From: Emydura subglobosa
Lineage: Eukaryota > Chordata > Testudines > Chelidae
DNA length: 64,000 nt
Assembly: GCA_007922225.1 (NCBI GenBank)
Contig: ML679970.1
Span: 25,412,631-25,476,630 of the forward strand
Direction: 5' to 3'
The notes beneath the pieces were generated by a model. It saw nothing but the letters and a program-made list of their open reading frames with translations, made no database searches and was not told where the DNA came from. Of this stretch, positions 1 to 10,227 are shown one piece after another (within the stretch, counting starts at the first letter, position 1; the number at the start of each line of letters is the position of its first letter). The translations under genes were made by a program, and so were the position numbers.

Positions 1-744
1 ACCAGAGTGCATCCTACAAGCTCACAAACCAGAAGGAGAAAACTCTCCTTAAACTGATTATTTTAAAAAAATGGTTTTTAAGCCAATCTTGTGGTTTCAT
101 GAGGCCGGACTCATAACAGCTGAGCACTTTTGGTTGACAATACTGGGAAAATGTCCTTTTCAAAAAACATTCAAATTGGAAGCTACAGTTAAACAAGACA
201 ATAAGCAATAGAAGGGTTATGAGAAAACCCCAGTCCTGGGCACATTGTAAATAACTCCTGTTGATGAAGATTAATGAACACTTGGATATTTGCATATTTA
301 AGGATGTACGTACAGCTAGCAGAGACTAAATGTCTGCCTACAATTTGTCTAGTGCTGTGAAATGTTGCTTTTGGTGCAATTCCATGTCAAGCCACCAGAT
401 GACACTTGATGCTTAAGGATGAAAAGAAAACAAATTATTTCTTCCATTGAAAAATGCTGTATTTCTCTAATTGTTTTGCTTGATTTAACAGCTATCCCAA
501 AATGTTTTTTGTATTACTTGTGCAATTATAGTTGGATGTGTGCATAAAAATATAGATGTTGTGCATAATCTTTATATTTTCCCACATCAATAAGAAAACC
601 ATCAGCATGTTTTTATCTTGTTAAAGCTGTTTAATAATAATATTCAGTTGCACAAAACACCTTCCCAATTTCTTACTGAACTGGTGGTGAGTATGTTTTG
701 AAAGTGAGAGATTAACAGCGTTAACTAGAATAGACAGGCACTAT
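1..744. other. No gene recognised
   Basis: This is AT-rich unique-looking DNA. Short open frames here, such as the minus-strand one at 14-295, have no recognisable domain, no splice context and no repeat similarity that I can name. Confidence 0.6.
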
Positions 745-855
745 AGATTGTACTTTTAAACAGTAAAGCTCTCTGGGGCAGGTACCATCTTTTTGTTCCA
801 GGTATTCTGATCCATGACTGGGGCCCCTAGGCACTGTCACAGTACAAATAACTAA
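745..855 (+). mobile_element. SINE/CR1-type 3' tail fragment
   Basis: The order of short blocks (TTTAAACAGTAAAGCTCT, then CTGGGGCAGG, CCATGACTGGGGCCCCTAGG, CACTGTCACAGTACAAATAA) is that of the conserved 3' tail of turtle tRNA-derived SINEs, which they share with CR1-type LINEs. The tRNA-like head is missing, so this is a 5'-truncated copy. Similar tails recur in this window at 5,725, 7,860, 22,955, 30,692 and, inverted, at 8,017 and 52,872. Confidence 0.7.
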
Positions 856-1314
856 AAAATCTTCTCTCACAGTTCTACCAATAAAACCGGGTGTTGAATT
901 ATTATCTCTGTCAAGGCTCTCTCCTAAACACATTCCAAGAGAGCCAAATCACAAGGTGGCTTTAATGTGAAGGCAAAGGGAAGCTTCACTGGTGTAAATG
1001 AGAGTCTGTAGTATTTTGTCATGCTGCAATTCTACACAGTTAGGATGGGAAATAAAACCTACAGCTTTCCTCTTTGTGTATTTATATTTATTATGGAATA
1101 AGCCAGATTCTATCCCTGTAGTCTTTGTTGCTTTTTACACAATAAAATAATAGGTAGACACCCCAGGAGCACAATGGGGTTCCCATAAAAAATATTACAA
1201 ACATGCAGAGGCTCGCTGTATGTACACACTGTCACTCTGACTGGTTTCTAAGACCTAGAACACAGTGACTGCCACTAGAGGGCTTTCAGCAATTTAAAGG
1301 GTACTACCCAGTTC
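856..1314. other. No gene recognised
   Basis: AT-rich unique sequence. I see no repeat or coding signal. Confidence 0.6.
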
Positions 1315-1675
1315 CTGTATATCAGTGTTTCTCAATTGGTGTTCCGCGGGAACGCTGTTAGGGTTCCGCGAGAAAGTGATATCGCGCCGCCGAAAGCAGC
1401 TGTTCTCCGCGCTGCTGAAAAAGGAAAGATGTCCCGGATTTTTCGGCGGAGGGTATCGAGTATGAGTGTAATTTCCCTGCGGAGCCTAAAGGGTTCCGCA
1501 GGGAAATTTAATTGAGAAACGCTGACCTAGTTGTTTGTATATAATTTGCTTATTTCAACATTTTTTTTGGCCCCATATGTAAAAATACTGTTAAGAGTTT
1601 GGGGGGTTCCGCAATTATTTATCGAGTTCAAAAGGGTTCCGTGGCCAAATTTAATTGAGAAACACTGCTGTATAC
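1315..1675. mobile_element. Non-autonomous hAT-type MITE with 8-bp TSD
   Basis: The element proper runs 1,323-1,667 (345 bp). It starts with CAGTGTTTCTCAA and ends with the exact inverse TTGAGAAACACTG, so it has perfect 13-bp terminal inverted repeats of the hAT/Charlie type. It is flanked by CTGTATAT (1,315-1,322) and CTGTATAC (1,668-1,675), an 8-bp target duplication with one mismatch, which is the hAT length. There is no coding capacity. A second near-copy of the right end (TTGAGAAACGCTG) lies inside at 1,512-1,524, and GGGTTCCGC-like blocks precede both ends, so the element carries an internal duplication of its right end or a nested copy. The 5' half is unusually CpG-rich for this region, which suggests a fairly young insertion. 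Confidence 0.88.
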
Positions 1676-2611
1676 GATAGCCCCAGGCTGAACATGCAAG
1701 GCCTTGAACTCAATATTTCAAATGTATTTATTTTATTAACTTTTTTCCTAGGCCTAACAGAGCTTTTCACCATCATTCTTCCTAAAGAGAGGATCCTAAA
1801 TGGAGAGACCGTTTAGCTCTTCTGGTCTTTCTTCTCTCTGTATTGAATTTGATGGGAATGCAGAAGGATAAACAAGATCAGAATTCAGCTCTATAAATAC
1901 AATCTTACACTAAATAGCCATCAGCCCTTTCCCAGGCTCACCCTGTAAAATGATCAGTTGTTTCTCTCTTACTACTACTACTTACTCTTTTTTCCTTTCC
2001 TGTCTTTTCTTTACTCTCCATTGAACATGTTATTAAATTACTGTGCCTAATCAGTATGATCAGTTGCAAAGTGGTGTTCCTGTTAGGTAGTTAGCAGGGG
2101 TAGTATGCCTAGCTAGGTTCTTTATAAAAACTTTGAGATTAATCTGGTATTTTAGTGAGGCTATTACATTTCAAATAGTGCACCCAAAGTAGTTATAGTA
2201 TAGGCTCTTTTATTCCCAGCAGCAGCTTTCCTGGTCAGCACAAATTGCTGGCTGTCCTAATTTTGTTCTCTTACTAACATGATTTGATTTTTTTTTTTAA
2301 ATCTACTGATTTAAATTTCTAAATAAAGAGCCTATCTGCTTTGAGGCCGTCTGTTTTGAAGCACTTTCATTTCACGTGGATGTAGTGTGCTGCCAGAGAC
2401 ACATGCTCCTTTCTCATGGAGACTTTATATTCTTGTTCCCCTTCACCTAACATAACTCTGTAAGACTGAAAGAATATGGTGGCTTTGTGTGTGGGAAAAC
2501 GTAACAGCTGCATATTCTCTGGTTCTGATTTACCTGACATATCTAACAGCACTTGCTCACTATGGCAACAATATTTGATATTGTAATGAATTAGCTAACT
2601 GTATAAACATG
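1676..2611. other. No gene recognised
   Basis: AT-rich unique sequence with pyrimidine-rich runs near 1,970-2,020. The small minus-strand open frame at 2,367-2,552 has no supporting signal. Confidence 0.6.
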
Positions 2612-2614
2612 TTG

Positions 2615-2648
2615 CCCTCTATTGGCTGAGAGAAAGAGTATATAAAAG
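2615..2648 (+). promoter_or_regulatory. CCAAT + TATA core-promoter-like cluster
   Basis: An inverted CCAAT box (CTATTGGCTG, about 2,615-2,624) sits some 20 bp upstream of a strong TATA box (TATATAAAAG, 2,639-2,648). The order and spacing are plausible for an RNA polymerase II promoter, with a start expected near 2,670. What it drives is unknown. It could be a short cellular first exon (see 2,743-2,828) or the U3 region of an unrecognised LTR, because an AGTAAAG-type motif follows about 260 bp downstream. No terminal repeats were found to settle this. Confidence 0.35.
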
Positions 2649-2742
2649 CTGCCACCAGTGACACATGGTGGACACTTGAGCTTTTGTAGCTAAAGTACTG
2701 GGATTCTTCCCATCTAAAGTGTGTACAGTACATCTAACATCC

Positions 2743-2828
2743 ATGATGTCATTTTGCAGCATGTGGATTTGTTTCTATGACTTTTACCTGGGCATACACA
2801 TTCTTGCAGCACTAGTGGAATTCTTCGG
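2743..2828 (+). other. Candidate short first coding exon (unassigned)
   Basis: Downstream of the TATA box, an ATG pair at 2,743 and 2,746 opens a frame reading MMSFCSMWICFYDFYLGIHI and ending LAALVEFFG. It is hydrophobic and signal-peptide-like. The frame reaches a stop at 2,830, but just before this is a good splice donor, CGG|GTGAGA, with the exon end at 2,828. An upstream ATG at 2,664 gives only a four-codon frame. I do not recognise the peptide. The support is the promoter, start and donor arrangement only, and short frames like this arise by chance. Confidence 0.15.
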
Positions 2829-3482
2829 GTGAGATACATTGTCAATTTACTGTATTGCAGTATGTTAACTGGCCTGTCCACCTGTGTTTGTCTGAAATCT
2901 GTCCCTAAGTAAAGCTTTGGAGAGTCTGAAGCAAGGCATTCTTAGTAATGCGCCCTCAGCTCTGGATTTCACTCCAGCCAGAAACAAATCCAAGCTTGAG
3001 TTTGCCAACTTAGAGAGCATTGTGTTGCTTATCTCTCTTTGTGCAGTCTTTCAATTAACTTCAGGCTTTGCAAACCTATGGGATATGGCCTACCCCCTAG
3101 TTCTTCTCCATCTGCCTTTAAAGTTGTATCCAGATGGAGAAAGGGCTCATAATGGATTTTTCTCCCTTTGCTTGAAAAATGTTCTTGATCTTAATCTAAA
3201 TGCACTCAGATACTATGGTGGATGGGTGCCTTTATAAATGTTTGCAGCAATAATAATTTTAAAACAGTTGTAGATAATCTTACATGCAGCTGGAAGACAA
3301 CTGGTATGTAATGAGGCTCTGTAGGTATTTAATAGTTATTTCAGGGTTGGTGGCATGAAGCTGCAGGCTCTGTTCTGAAAGCAGTCCTATGTCTCCCACT
3401 CCAACAGCTTTATTAACGCAAAGCAAAGCATACATGAGCAGAAAAGCAAATGACCTATGCAGAGCCAAAATACTGTTCTCTC

Positions 3483-3484
<2 letters not shown>
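2829..3484. other. No gene recognised
   Basis: A 106-codon open frame at 2,917-3,237 on the plus strand begins at a non-ATG codon and has no recognised domain. I treat it as spurious. Nothing else stands out. Confidence 0.5.

Positions 3485-3512
<28 letters not shown>
3485..3512. repeat. (AG)n microsatellite
   Basis: About 14 uninterrupted AG dinucleotides. Confidence 0.97.
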
Positions 3513-3517
<5 letters not shown>

Positions 3518-3570
3518 CCACAAGTGAGTAAAAGCTCTTAACAATCAGTCTAAAAGCCATAGTAGGTGAA

Positions 3571-3662
3571 GCTCTGATCCTGCAAGCACTTGAGTTCAAT
3601 GAGTTTACTCACTTGCTCGAAGTTACTTACCTGCATTGATGATTGGAGGATTTGAGCCTCAG
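3571..3662. repeat. Hairpin MITE-like repeat, 'GATCCTGCAA' family
   Basis: It contains CTCTGATCCTGCAAGCACTT, then TTTACTCACTTG and AAGTTACTTACCTGCAT, closing with a degenerate inverse of the start. The same building blocks recur at 6,785, 22,805, 25,764 and 50,475. I know such palindromic repeats as abundant old interspersed elements in turtle, crocodile and bird DNA, but I cannot give their database name. Confidence 0.55.
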
Positions 3663-5724
3663 TTTGCAACGCCTGCAAAAGACAATAGACTAGAGAGGTA
3701 CAAATGTTTCTGGCTACATGTGTGCTTGGATTGGCCCAAGTGTTGCCGTATTCAGCCAAACTTTTAGCTTGGGATCAATTTGGGAGCTCCTGGAGGGCCT
3801 GGATTAAAAAATGGATCACTTGTAAAGCTCTGTGGTGTCTCTGGATGAGAATTTGGAGGGTCTGACTGCCAAAACAGATGAATTAGAAGGAAGAAGAACA
3901 GGTCCATGCAATGTCTGGATGGATTTGATTAGGTCTGGAGGAACCTCATGGGTTTGGGGTTTTGCAAACTATTCAAATGATTTTTGTGTTTGCAAAACTT
4001 GTCTGAGTATACAGATTTCGCCCTTGTAATTTAAATTTATTCCCCCTCCACATCTCCTAAAGTTAAAAACAAAAGCAGACTTTTCCCACTAGCTCAAAGG
4101 ATGCCTGTGTTATGTATTCAGAGTGGAAGGAGTTGACCTCCATGAAAAAAACTAGTCTAGGACTATTTGGTGTTCTGTGTATGGTGTGTGTTTATGGTAA
4201 TGCTCAATATTTTTTCATTAGACTTTTCTCTTCCACCTCTCTGCTCCTATTGTCACTACCTTCGTGTGTTTTTTCACTTTCACTCTTTCTTCTGTTTTTT
4301 CACTTTTTTTTTTTACTACATTTTGTTTCTCTGCTCTTTTTTTTTTTTCAATATTTCCTCTTTAGAACATAAACTCAACCATGTTAAAGTTCAAGCCAAT
4401 CTTTCAAACTCAGTGTTCAGGTAGGTTTGAAATTAAGCAAAGTGAGTTCACCGATTTCTAATGTGAAGCTAAACTAAGTGAGCATGACAAATCTATTGAT
4501 GCAACCTCAGCCCTGATTAAACATCTGCTGAAGCGCAACACAGTAAATTACAGCAGTATAGAATTGTTTGAGATGTAGCTGTTTGGTGTTTCTAGGGGTC
4601 TGGATGATCCACATAACACTGAGTTGATGGAAACCTTTTATTTCCATGAGTGGCATCCTCTAAACTAGAGACCTACCACTTGAGTTTTCTGTGTCCATGA
4701 TAAGTTCTGTATTTGTTTGTGAGGGATTTACTTCTGTTCTCTGTTTTTTTCAAATAGCCATGAAACTTATCCTGGTTTATGCAGTAATTTCTCTGACCCT
4801 CTCATGTTGTTGTGCTTACTTGTCCATGGCTTCTTTGAATTATGAGATCTAGGAAGTCTGTTTATTCTTCTTCTTGTATGTTGGATTTTGAGCACAGCCT
4901 CTCATGTTGTCATAAATGTCTGGCACAGACATGTTTGAAGGGCTCTTAATTCTAGTTTTCTGTCTAAAGGGTTTTTTAAATCATTTGTTTCATCATTACC
5001 GATGATACATCTTAAAGAAACTAGGCCATGGGTTTTCTCCTTGTGGAGTGCTACCCCCTTGGAAATCTCAACCACCCTGCCCTCCCCATATTGCTAAATG
5101 GGATGGGGATTCCAGCTAGATGGGATCAGAGTCCTGGTATGGAAAAGAGGGTACCAATATAGAAAAAGTTGAGAAGAACTGCTCCAGGTTGTACTCAAAC
5201 TGAGAATCATATTGATAGCAATAATTACAGTATAACAATTATTTCTTTAAAGATGCAAATATCCAAATTGCATGATGAGAAGGAATAAGCACAGGGGGAG
5301 AAAGAAAAGCAAAATAGCATGTTAAAGAAAAAACTAATTTTCCACAGTGAGAAAATTATTCAGGATGGAGTTTAACAAGCTACATTGTTCCCCATGCATC
5401 AGCAGTAATTAACCTACAGCTCCACAGTGTTTCCCAGCAACTGCCACCCTATTACACTGCTATACATTCTGCAAAATGAAGCTTGACCACTATTAGTCCA
5501 CATTTCTTCTGAGCAGCTGGTTTCATGTTTAGATAGAACCAAAGGTGTTGTTCCCCTAGTAAGCCAAGCCCTCCAAGGATCTGACTGCTTTCAGGATCTG
5601 TTCACCGTCTCCTTGATCACAAAGGAAAAGTATATTTGTTGTCCGACGTATTTCTTCCTTTATTGGTGTACTGCACAAGAAAGGGGTCTTAGAGCACTTT
5701 CCAGGTAGAATAGGGCTTTGACCT
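3663..5724. other. No gene recognised; polypyrimidine tract at about 4,205-4,365
   Basis: Unique AT-rich DNA. From about 4,205 to 4,365 the plus strand is strongly C/T-rich, with T runs of 9-14, and ends CCTCTTTAG. This resembles a splice acceptor, but the sequence after it gives no convincing exon. The segment 5,340-5,490 is high-complexity and could be conserved non-coding DNA. That is only an impression. Confidence 0.5.
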
Positions 5725-5830
5725 TTTGGTATGAAGAGGCAGGGGACTGTTATTCTGTACTAGGTCCTATACAAGCACAGTGAAGTTTCAGTCTTTGTCC
5801 CCAGGCACTACCATAATACAAATAATAGTG
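5725..5830 (+). mobile_element. SINE/CR1-type 3' tail fragment
   Basis: Blocks in the usual order: GGGGACTGTTATTCTGTACT, GTCCTATACAAGCACAGTG, then CAGGCACTACCATAATACAA and ATAATAG. It is a degraded, 5'-truncated tail like that at 745-855. Confidence 0.65.
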
Positions 5831-6784
5831 ACACTCAGTACACCACAGGAGTACAGTTCAAGATCATGTCTGGCAGAATTCGAATTTAAACTTCAATATA
5901 GTATTTTCTTCACTTAAAGAACTGTCAAATTTCATCTCAGGGGTGGTCACGTTTCACTGGCTGATGAATTGATCCCTGTATATAGTGTTCTAAGTAAGTA
6001 AGGTGCATTGGTTTTCATTTTTGGATAAAAGGCCTGTTATAAATGATTAATATATAATGAAATAGATTTAATGATGATTTATTCTAATCTGAAGTCCAAA
6101 ATGGAAAGTCTCTGGAAATTACAAATCTGACATAAATTTGGCTTTAATTTTTACAGATCTTCATACAAGCATGTATTAATGTAATACAGAGATTAATAGG
6201 AGGGAGCTACTAAAATTTTTCTTTGTAAAGATAGTTATAACTTTTACCTCCTTGTCATAGGCCGATATTCTGGTTTGCCGTGCCAAGGAAGTCTGTCATT
6301 ACTTGTTTGTGGCAAGGAAATTCAGTCAGGTGGGGCACTTATGATTGGAAAGAGAAATTCAATTCAGTGAAGTATAACTTTCCTCTTTTTAATACAGAAA
6401 AAGACCTTTGAAATATACATGAAGGCATATGCATGCTGAGCTAATTGAAAAAGGCTGCTGAACAAGAATTTGAATGTAAACTATTTTTCATGCAAAAATA
6501 CTAGAGTAATCGTCCATGCTAAAATTAATTTAATTTCAATATCCATTACTATACAGTTTTTTTTCCCCCTCTTGGATAAATTTATATATTTGGGTTAAAA
6601 CAAAATGGTATTGAGCAATCTAGAACCGCAGCAACAGGGCAGACCAGAAAACCTTTTTCTGTAGGTAGCTAAAGTCAGATAACACATTAGAACACAAGGC
6701 AGATGCTATTATTCCTTCTAACACAGCACTTTTGAACATGTATTTGCACCGAATCCCAAGCTGTAATAAGCCGAAAGAATCTCC
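5831..6784. other. No gene recognised
   Basis: AT-rich unique sequence with no coding or repeat signal that I can support. Confidence 0.6.
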
Positions 6785-6915
6785 CATTACTGGATCTGAT
6801 TCTGCCACGCTTACTTATGCAAAGTAGTATCTACTTCCTTCACGGTCTGATTAATTGCCATGGGACGTAAATTACTACTTGACGTGAGTAAAAGTACCAC
6901 GTTCTGGCCCACTTA
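6785..6915. repeat. Hairpin MITE-like repeat, 'GATCCTGCAA' family
   Basis: TCTGATTCTGCCACGCTTAC followed by TATGCAAAGTAGTA, the centre GCCATGGGACGTAAATTACT, and then ACGTGAGTAAAAGTACCACG and TTCTGGCCCA. The right half is the approximate inverse complement of the left. This is a diverged member of the family seen at 3,571 and 25,764. Confidence 0.55.
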
Positions 6916-7717
6916 GACGAATGTCAGAATCAAGTCTGTTTACAGGATTACAAACTCACCAGTTTTTGGAATGTGCTGGTAATGTGTATATAAATGTTGA
7001 ATGCTAATATATAAAGCCTGAAAAATAAACCTGTCTGTGTGAGTGCTTTGACTCATGTGAGCCTGGCTAACCCCTTTCCATGTACCAGTGTATCACTTGG
7101 TGAAACGATTTTGATAAATAAGAAGGGAGGATGCAAGTCAAATGCTTCTCTACTGGAAGAGGATAAGGCCATTGCTCTTAAAATCTCACCATATTGTTAA
7201 ACTCCAAAGCTTGCATTACAAGTTAATCTCTACTCCACTGTTGCATGAAGAACAAGTAAGTTTTATGAAATACCTGAAGTTTTTGCTTGGAAACATCATA
7301 ATTTAATCCTTTGAATGGAACAGTTTCTTTGCAGATGTATTTGCAGCTCAGTACAAATGAATTTGCATGGCAGAATACTGTGTTCCTTTTATTCTCCTTG
7401 CACGAAATGCCATTATAGTTACTAAATTGTTTGCATAATGTCTACTGTGTGCATAATACCTGGTCACTTCTGCAAAATTGCATATTAGGTTTTCATCAGA
7501 CCATGACTGAAGTAGAGAGCGAACTTATAGTGCTAGTGATGTGCTGCCAGTGTTTTAAAAAGGACACCCACAAGAATTTCCCACCCTTGGCCTGTGAGGA
7601 GTCCTGTATACCTGAGGTGTGTATGCCTTTGTAGAAAGGGAGGAAGGACTGGGTCATTTCTTTACTTCATGTGTGAAACCAAGCTGCTTTCTCAATAACC
7701 AAGACCTAAAGAGGAGA
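6916..7717. other. No gene recognised
   Basis: AT-rich unique sequence. The short open frame at 7,431-7,634 is unsupported. Confidence 0.6.
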
Positions 7718-7978
7718 CGGAACCGCTATTTGCTTTCCAGTGAATAGGGCACTAGAATGGGACCCAGGAGATCTGGGTTCTATTCCTGGCTCTGCCACTG
7801 ACTTGCTGTGTGACCTTGGGCAGGTCACCTTATTTCTCTGTGTCTCTGTTTCACCCTTCACCTGTTTAGGCTGTAAACACTTTAGGGTACAGACTGTCTC
7901 TTATGATGTGTTTGTACAGCACCTAGCACAATGGGGAATCTCTGAGCACTATTGTAATTCAAATAAAAAAAATAACCA
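7718..7978 (+). mobile_element. tRNA-derived SINE with CR1-like tail
   Basis: A near full-length SINE. The tRNA-like head carries a clear RNA polymerase III B box, GGTTCTATTCC, at 7,776-7,786, with a degenerate A-box region near 7,745. The body GACTTGCTGTGTGACCTTGG resembles the core region shared by MIR-type and turtle SINEs. The 3' part (TACAGCACCTAGCACAATGG, then TTGTAATTCAAATAAAAA) is the CR1-type tail used for retrotransposition in trans. It ends in an A-rich stretch. The open frame running through it at 7,740-8,108 is not a gene. Confidence 0.9.
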
Positions 7979-8016
7979 CCAAGCAAACAAACATATTAAG
8001 CTGCAATTATTTATTT

Positions 8017-8125
8017 GTTATAACAGCACCTACAGACAGCAACCAAGATCAGAGCTCTACAGACACATAGTCACAGTCCTTGCCCTGAGGAGCTTAAAAT
8101 TGAAATAGACAAGACAGGCAGGAAA
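8017..8125 (-). mobile_element. Inverted SINE/CR1 3' tail fragment
   Basis: Read on the minus strand it gives the tail blocks seen elsewhere: AAGCTCCTCAGGGCAAGGAC, TGTGTCTGTAGAGC and TGCTGTCTGTAGGTGCTG. It lies just downstream of the complete SINE at 7,718 but in the opposite orientation, so it is a separate insertion. Confidence 0.65.
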
Positions 8126-8578
8126 TATTTATCCTTTGAAAATTATATGCTGGCATAACACAGTCTTCATCTTGCACTGTGTAATCTGTATATGGCTGAA
8201 GGAAGTGGGTGCAGAGTGGCTATTTTGGGTCTTATTTGTCATTTGATGCAACCTTGGCCATTCCTGAGTGGGAATGAGTGGGGAAAAAAACAAAACCAAA
8301 AACAGTTGGTTTTTTTTTTAAATCTCCAATTGTTTCTTTTCAGACATTTGTATGAATCCTAGAGATAAATCATCTCTTGCCAGGAATAATGAGCAGTAAT
8401 CTGCAGGAGGTGATTCCAATGGGGGCAGGGAAATCCTCCCCACTTCTCCCTAGTCTGGGGTTTTGTAACAGATTTTTTGAAAAGCCCTCCAGCATGTCAC
8501 TGTGTCTTAGCTGGAGAACCAATGGGAAAGTAGCTTTACAGCTTCAAGTGTAGCAGTTTTCTATCTCTGTTCCCCAGC
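8126..8578. other. No gene recognised
   Basis: Unique sequence with a T9 run. No supported feature. Confidence 0.6.
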
Positions 8579-8771
8579 CCCTAGATCAGTGGTCCCCAAA
8601 CTTTTCCTCTCATGCCCTCCCTCCCTCTCCCCGGCCAGGAGTGGAGTCTTGGCAGGGCCTGCAGTGGGGGCCGGTGGCCGAGAGCAGGGGCAGAGTGGGG
8701 CTGGGCTGGACACTGCTGTGCCCTCCAGGTGTTCCTGTCCACCCCACTGTTTGCGGACTCCTGTCCTAGAT
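8579..8771. mobile_element. Short GC-rich hAT-type MITE with TSD
   Basis: The element occupies 8,587-8,763 (177 bp). The left end CAGTGGTCCCCAAACTTTT is matched by the inverse complement of the right end (CAGGAGTCCGCAAACAGTGG), so the ends are imperfect terminal inverted repeats of hAT/Charlie style. The flanks CCCTAGAT (8,579-8,586) and TCCTAGAT (8,764-8,771) form an 8-bp duplication with one mismatch. The interior is much more GC-rich than its surroundings and has no coding role. The overlapping open frames on both strands (8,561-8,861) are a by-product of this composition. Confidence 0.85.
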
Positions 8772-9766
8772 GAAAAGTGCTCTGCTCGTAATGTAGAAAA
8801 ATGCAATAGAATAAATGTCAAAGGTTTTTCAGTAGTGCTGTGTTCCAGCACTTGCTTTTAATAGCCAGGAAGGAGATTTGGGAATTTTACACATTTGGGT
8901 TACAGAACAAACTGCATTTCTTGCAGAGTTTACTGGGGAGGCAGACTCGGAGGGGGGAAGGGGAATGGTTTATTCGGTAATTTCTTCATAAAATAAATAC
9001 TTCTCCAAAAAAAGGGGGAATGCATGTAAAATGTCACATGAAATGTTAGTTTAATAGCAAAGTATCCTGTTTAAGCTTACATACTTATTAGAAGGGGTAA
9101 TTTTCATGGTAGATCCGTTTTATGTATCCGCCTGGCTGGTACTCTTGTCAAAGATCTTCATTGTTATGAACCTTTTAAGATACCCAACTTGCTTCCCTTG
9201 GTACAAAGGAGGTATTTGTTTTCTGTGTGAAAAGACAAGTTGCTGGTCACTCAGTTTAAAAGTGTGTGTTGACTGTTATGAACTTCATTGAAAACCAGAG
9301 GAAATGAGTCCACAGGTTTCTGTACTGATTAAGCCAAAACAGAAGTTGCTAAGGCAGATGGAAGTAGATGGGCATGTTGTGCTGGATAAGAGAGTAGGCT
9401 TATGCTTTCCATTATTCTTCCACTTTCTTGAATATTCTAGAAGCAACTGTTGAATTGTGTTCATGTCAGTGAATTCCTATAAGCCTTAGGAATCCTGTGG
9501 AAGTTCTTCATAGTTATTTTCAACGCTTACGTTGGCTATGTGTGTGCAAGATAAATTAAAAATGCCAGCCTGGCACACCAGACCTCTCTTATGCTGACTC
9601 CTGTTGGGCTCCACTGAATTGTAGCTCTACAGACTTAACCTTCCCCCTCACTTCCCCCCCCACCTCCTCTCTCTCTTCTCATAATATCTGGTTTGTTTGT
9701 TTTTTGTTTGTTGTTTTTCATCACTTTATTTCTCATCAGTTTCCTTTTTGTCTTTGTTCTTTATAG
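8772..9766. other. No gene recognised; C-rich and GTTT-rich tracts
   Basis: Unique DNA. A C/T tract (about 9,640-9,680) and a GTTT/TTTG tract (about 9,690-9,718) precede the splice-acceptor-like site at 9,766. Confidence 0.5.
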
Positions 9767-9913
9767 ATCATTAAGGAAGCAGCAGCTATGTGGAACTTTA
9801 AAAAGGCATTTAGAAGTTCTAGCTACAAAAAATGCATTCGCTGTACAATGCCACTGACATATTCTCTAAATGTAATCTATGATTACCCTTTTGTACCCCC
9901 TCCACATAGTTAA
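9767..9913 (+). other. Candidate 3'-terminal coding exon (unassigned)
   Basis: A strong pyrimidine tract ends in TTCTTTATAG at 9,766. From the next base a phase-0 frame stays open for 48 codons, beginning IIKEAAAMWNFKKAFRSSSY and ending VIYDYPFVPPPHS, and stops at TAA 9,911-9,913. I do not recognise the peptide. A 48-codon open frame next to a good acceptor can be chance, and no partner donor was identified. Confidence 0.12.
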
Positions 9914-9943
9914 GTCTAGCTGATATACTAAAAAGACTGATAA

Positions 9944-10227
9944 ACTGTAAAGCTAGAAGGGACCATCATGATAATCTAGTCTGACCTCCTGCACATTGCA
10001 GGCCATAGAACCTCACCCACCCACTCCTGTAATAGGCCCCTAACCTCTGGTGAAGTACTGGAGTCCTTAAATCTTCATTTAAAAACATCAAGTTATTGAG
10101 AACCCACCATTTACTCTAGTTTAAACTAGCAAGTGATCCGTGCCCCATGCTGCAGAGGAAGGCCAAATTCTTTCCCTTACTCCCAGGGTCTCTGCCAATC
10201 TGACATGGGGAAAAATTCCTTTCCTCA
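9944..10227 (-). mobile_element. CR1 LINE 3'-end fragment
   Basis: The sequence starts AAGCTAGAAGGGACCATCAT, then TAATCTAGTCTGACCTCCTG and CACATTGCAGGCC, the inverse complement of the conserved CR1 3' end. It continues through the 3' untranslated part (CAGGGTCTCTGCCAATCTGA, then GGGGAAAAATTCCTTTCC). This is a 5'-truncated minus-strand copy without reverse transcriptase sequence. Confidence 0.88.

Noticed and set aside
2290..2345. A TTTAAATCTACTGATTTAAA stretch resembling a hAT terminus like that at 20,252
   Set aside because: Too short and AT-rich to separate from low-complexity sequence, and no partner end was found.
4112..4424. Two overlapping frames rich in Phe, Leu and Ser that look like membrane segments
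   Set aside because: They translate a polypyrimidine tract, which gives false hydrophobic peptides in any frame.
7740..8108. A 122-codon frame beginning MNRALEWDPGDLGSIPGSAT
   Set aside because: It is the translation of a tRNA-derived SINE head and tail.
8561..8861. Frames of 90-96 codons on both strands
   Set aside because: They overlap a 177-bp hAT MITE with TIRs and a TSD and reflect its GC content.
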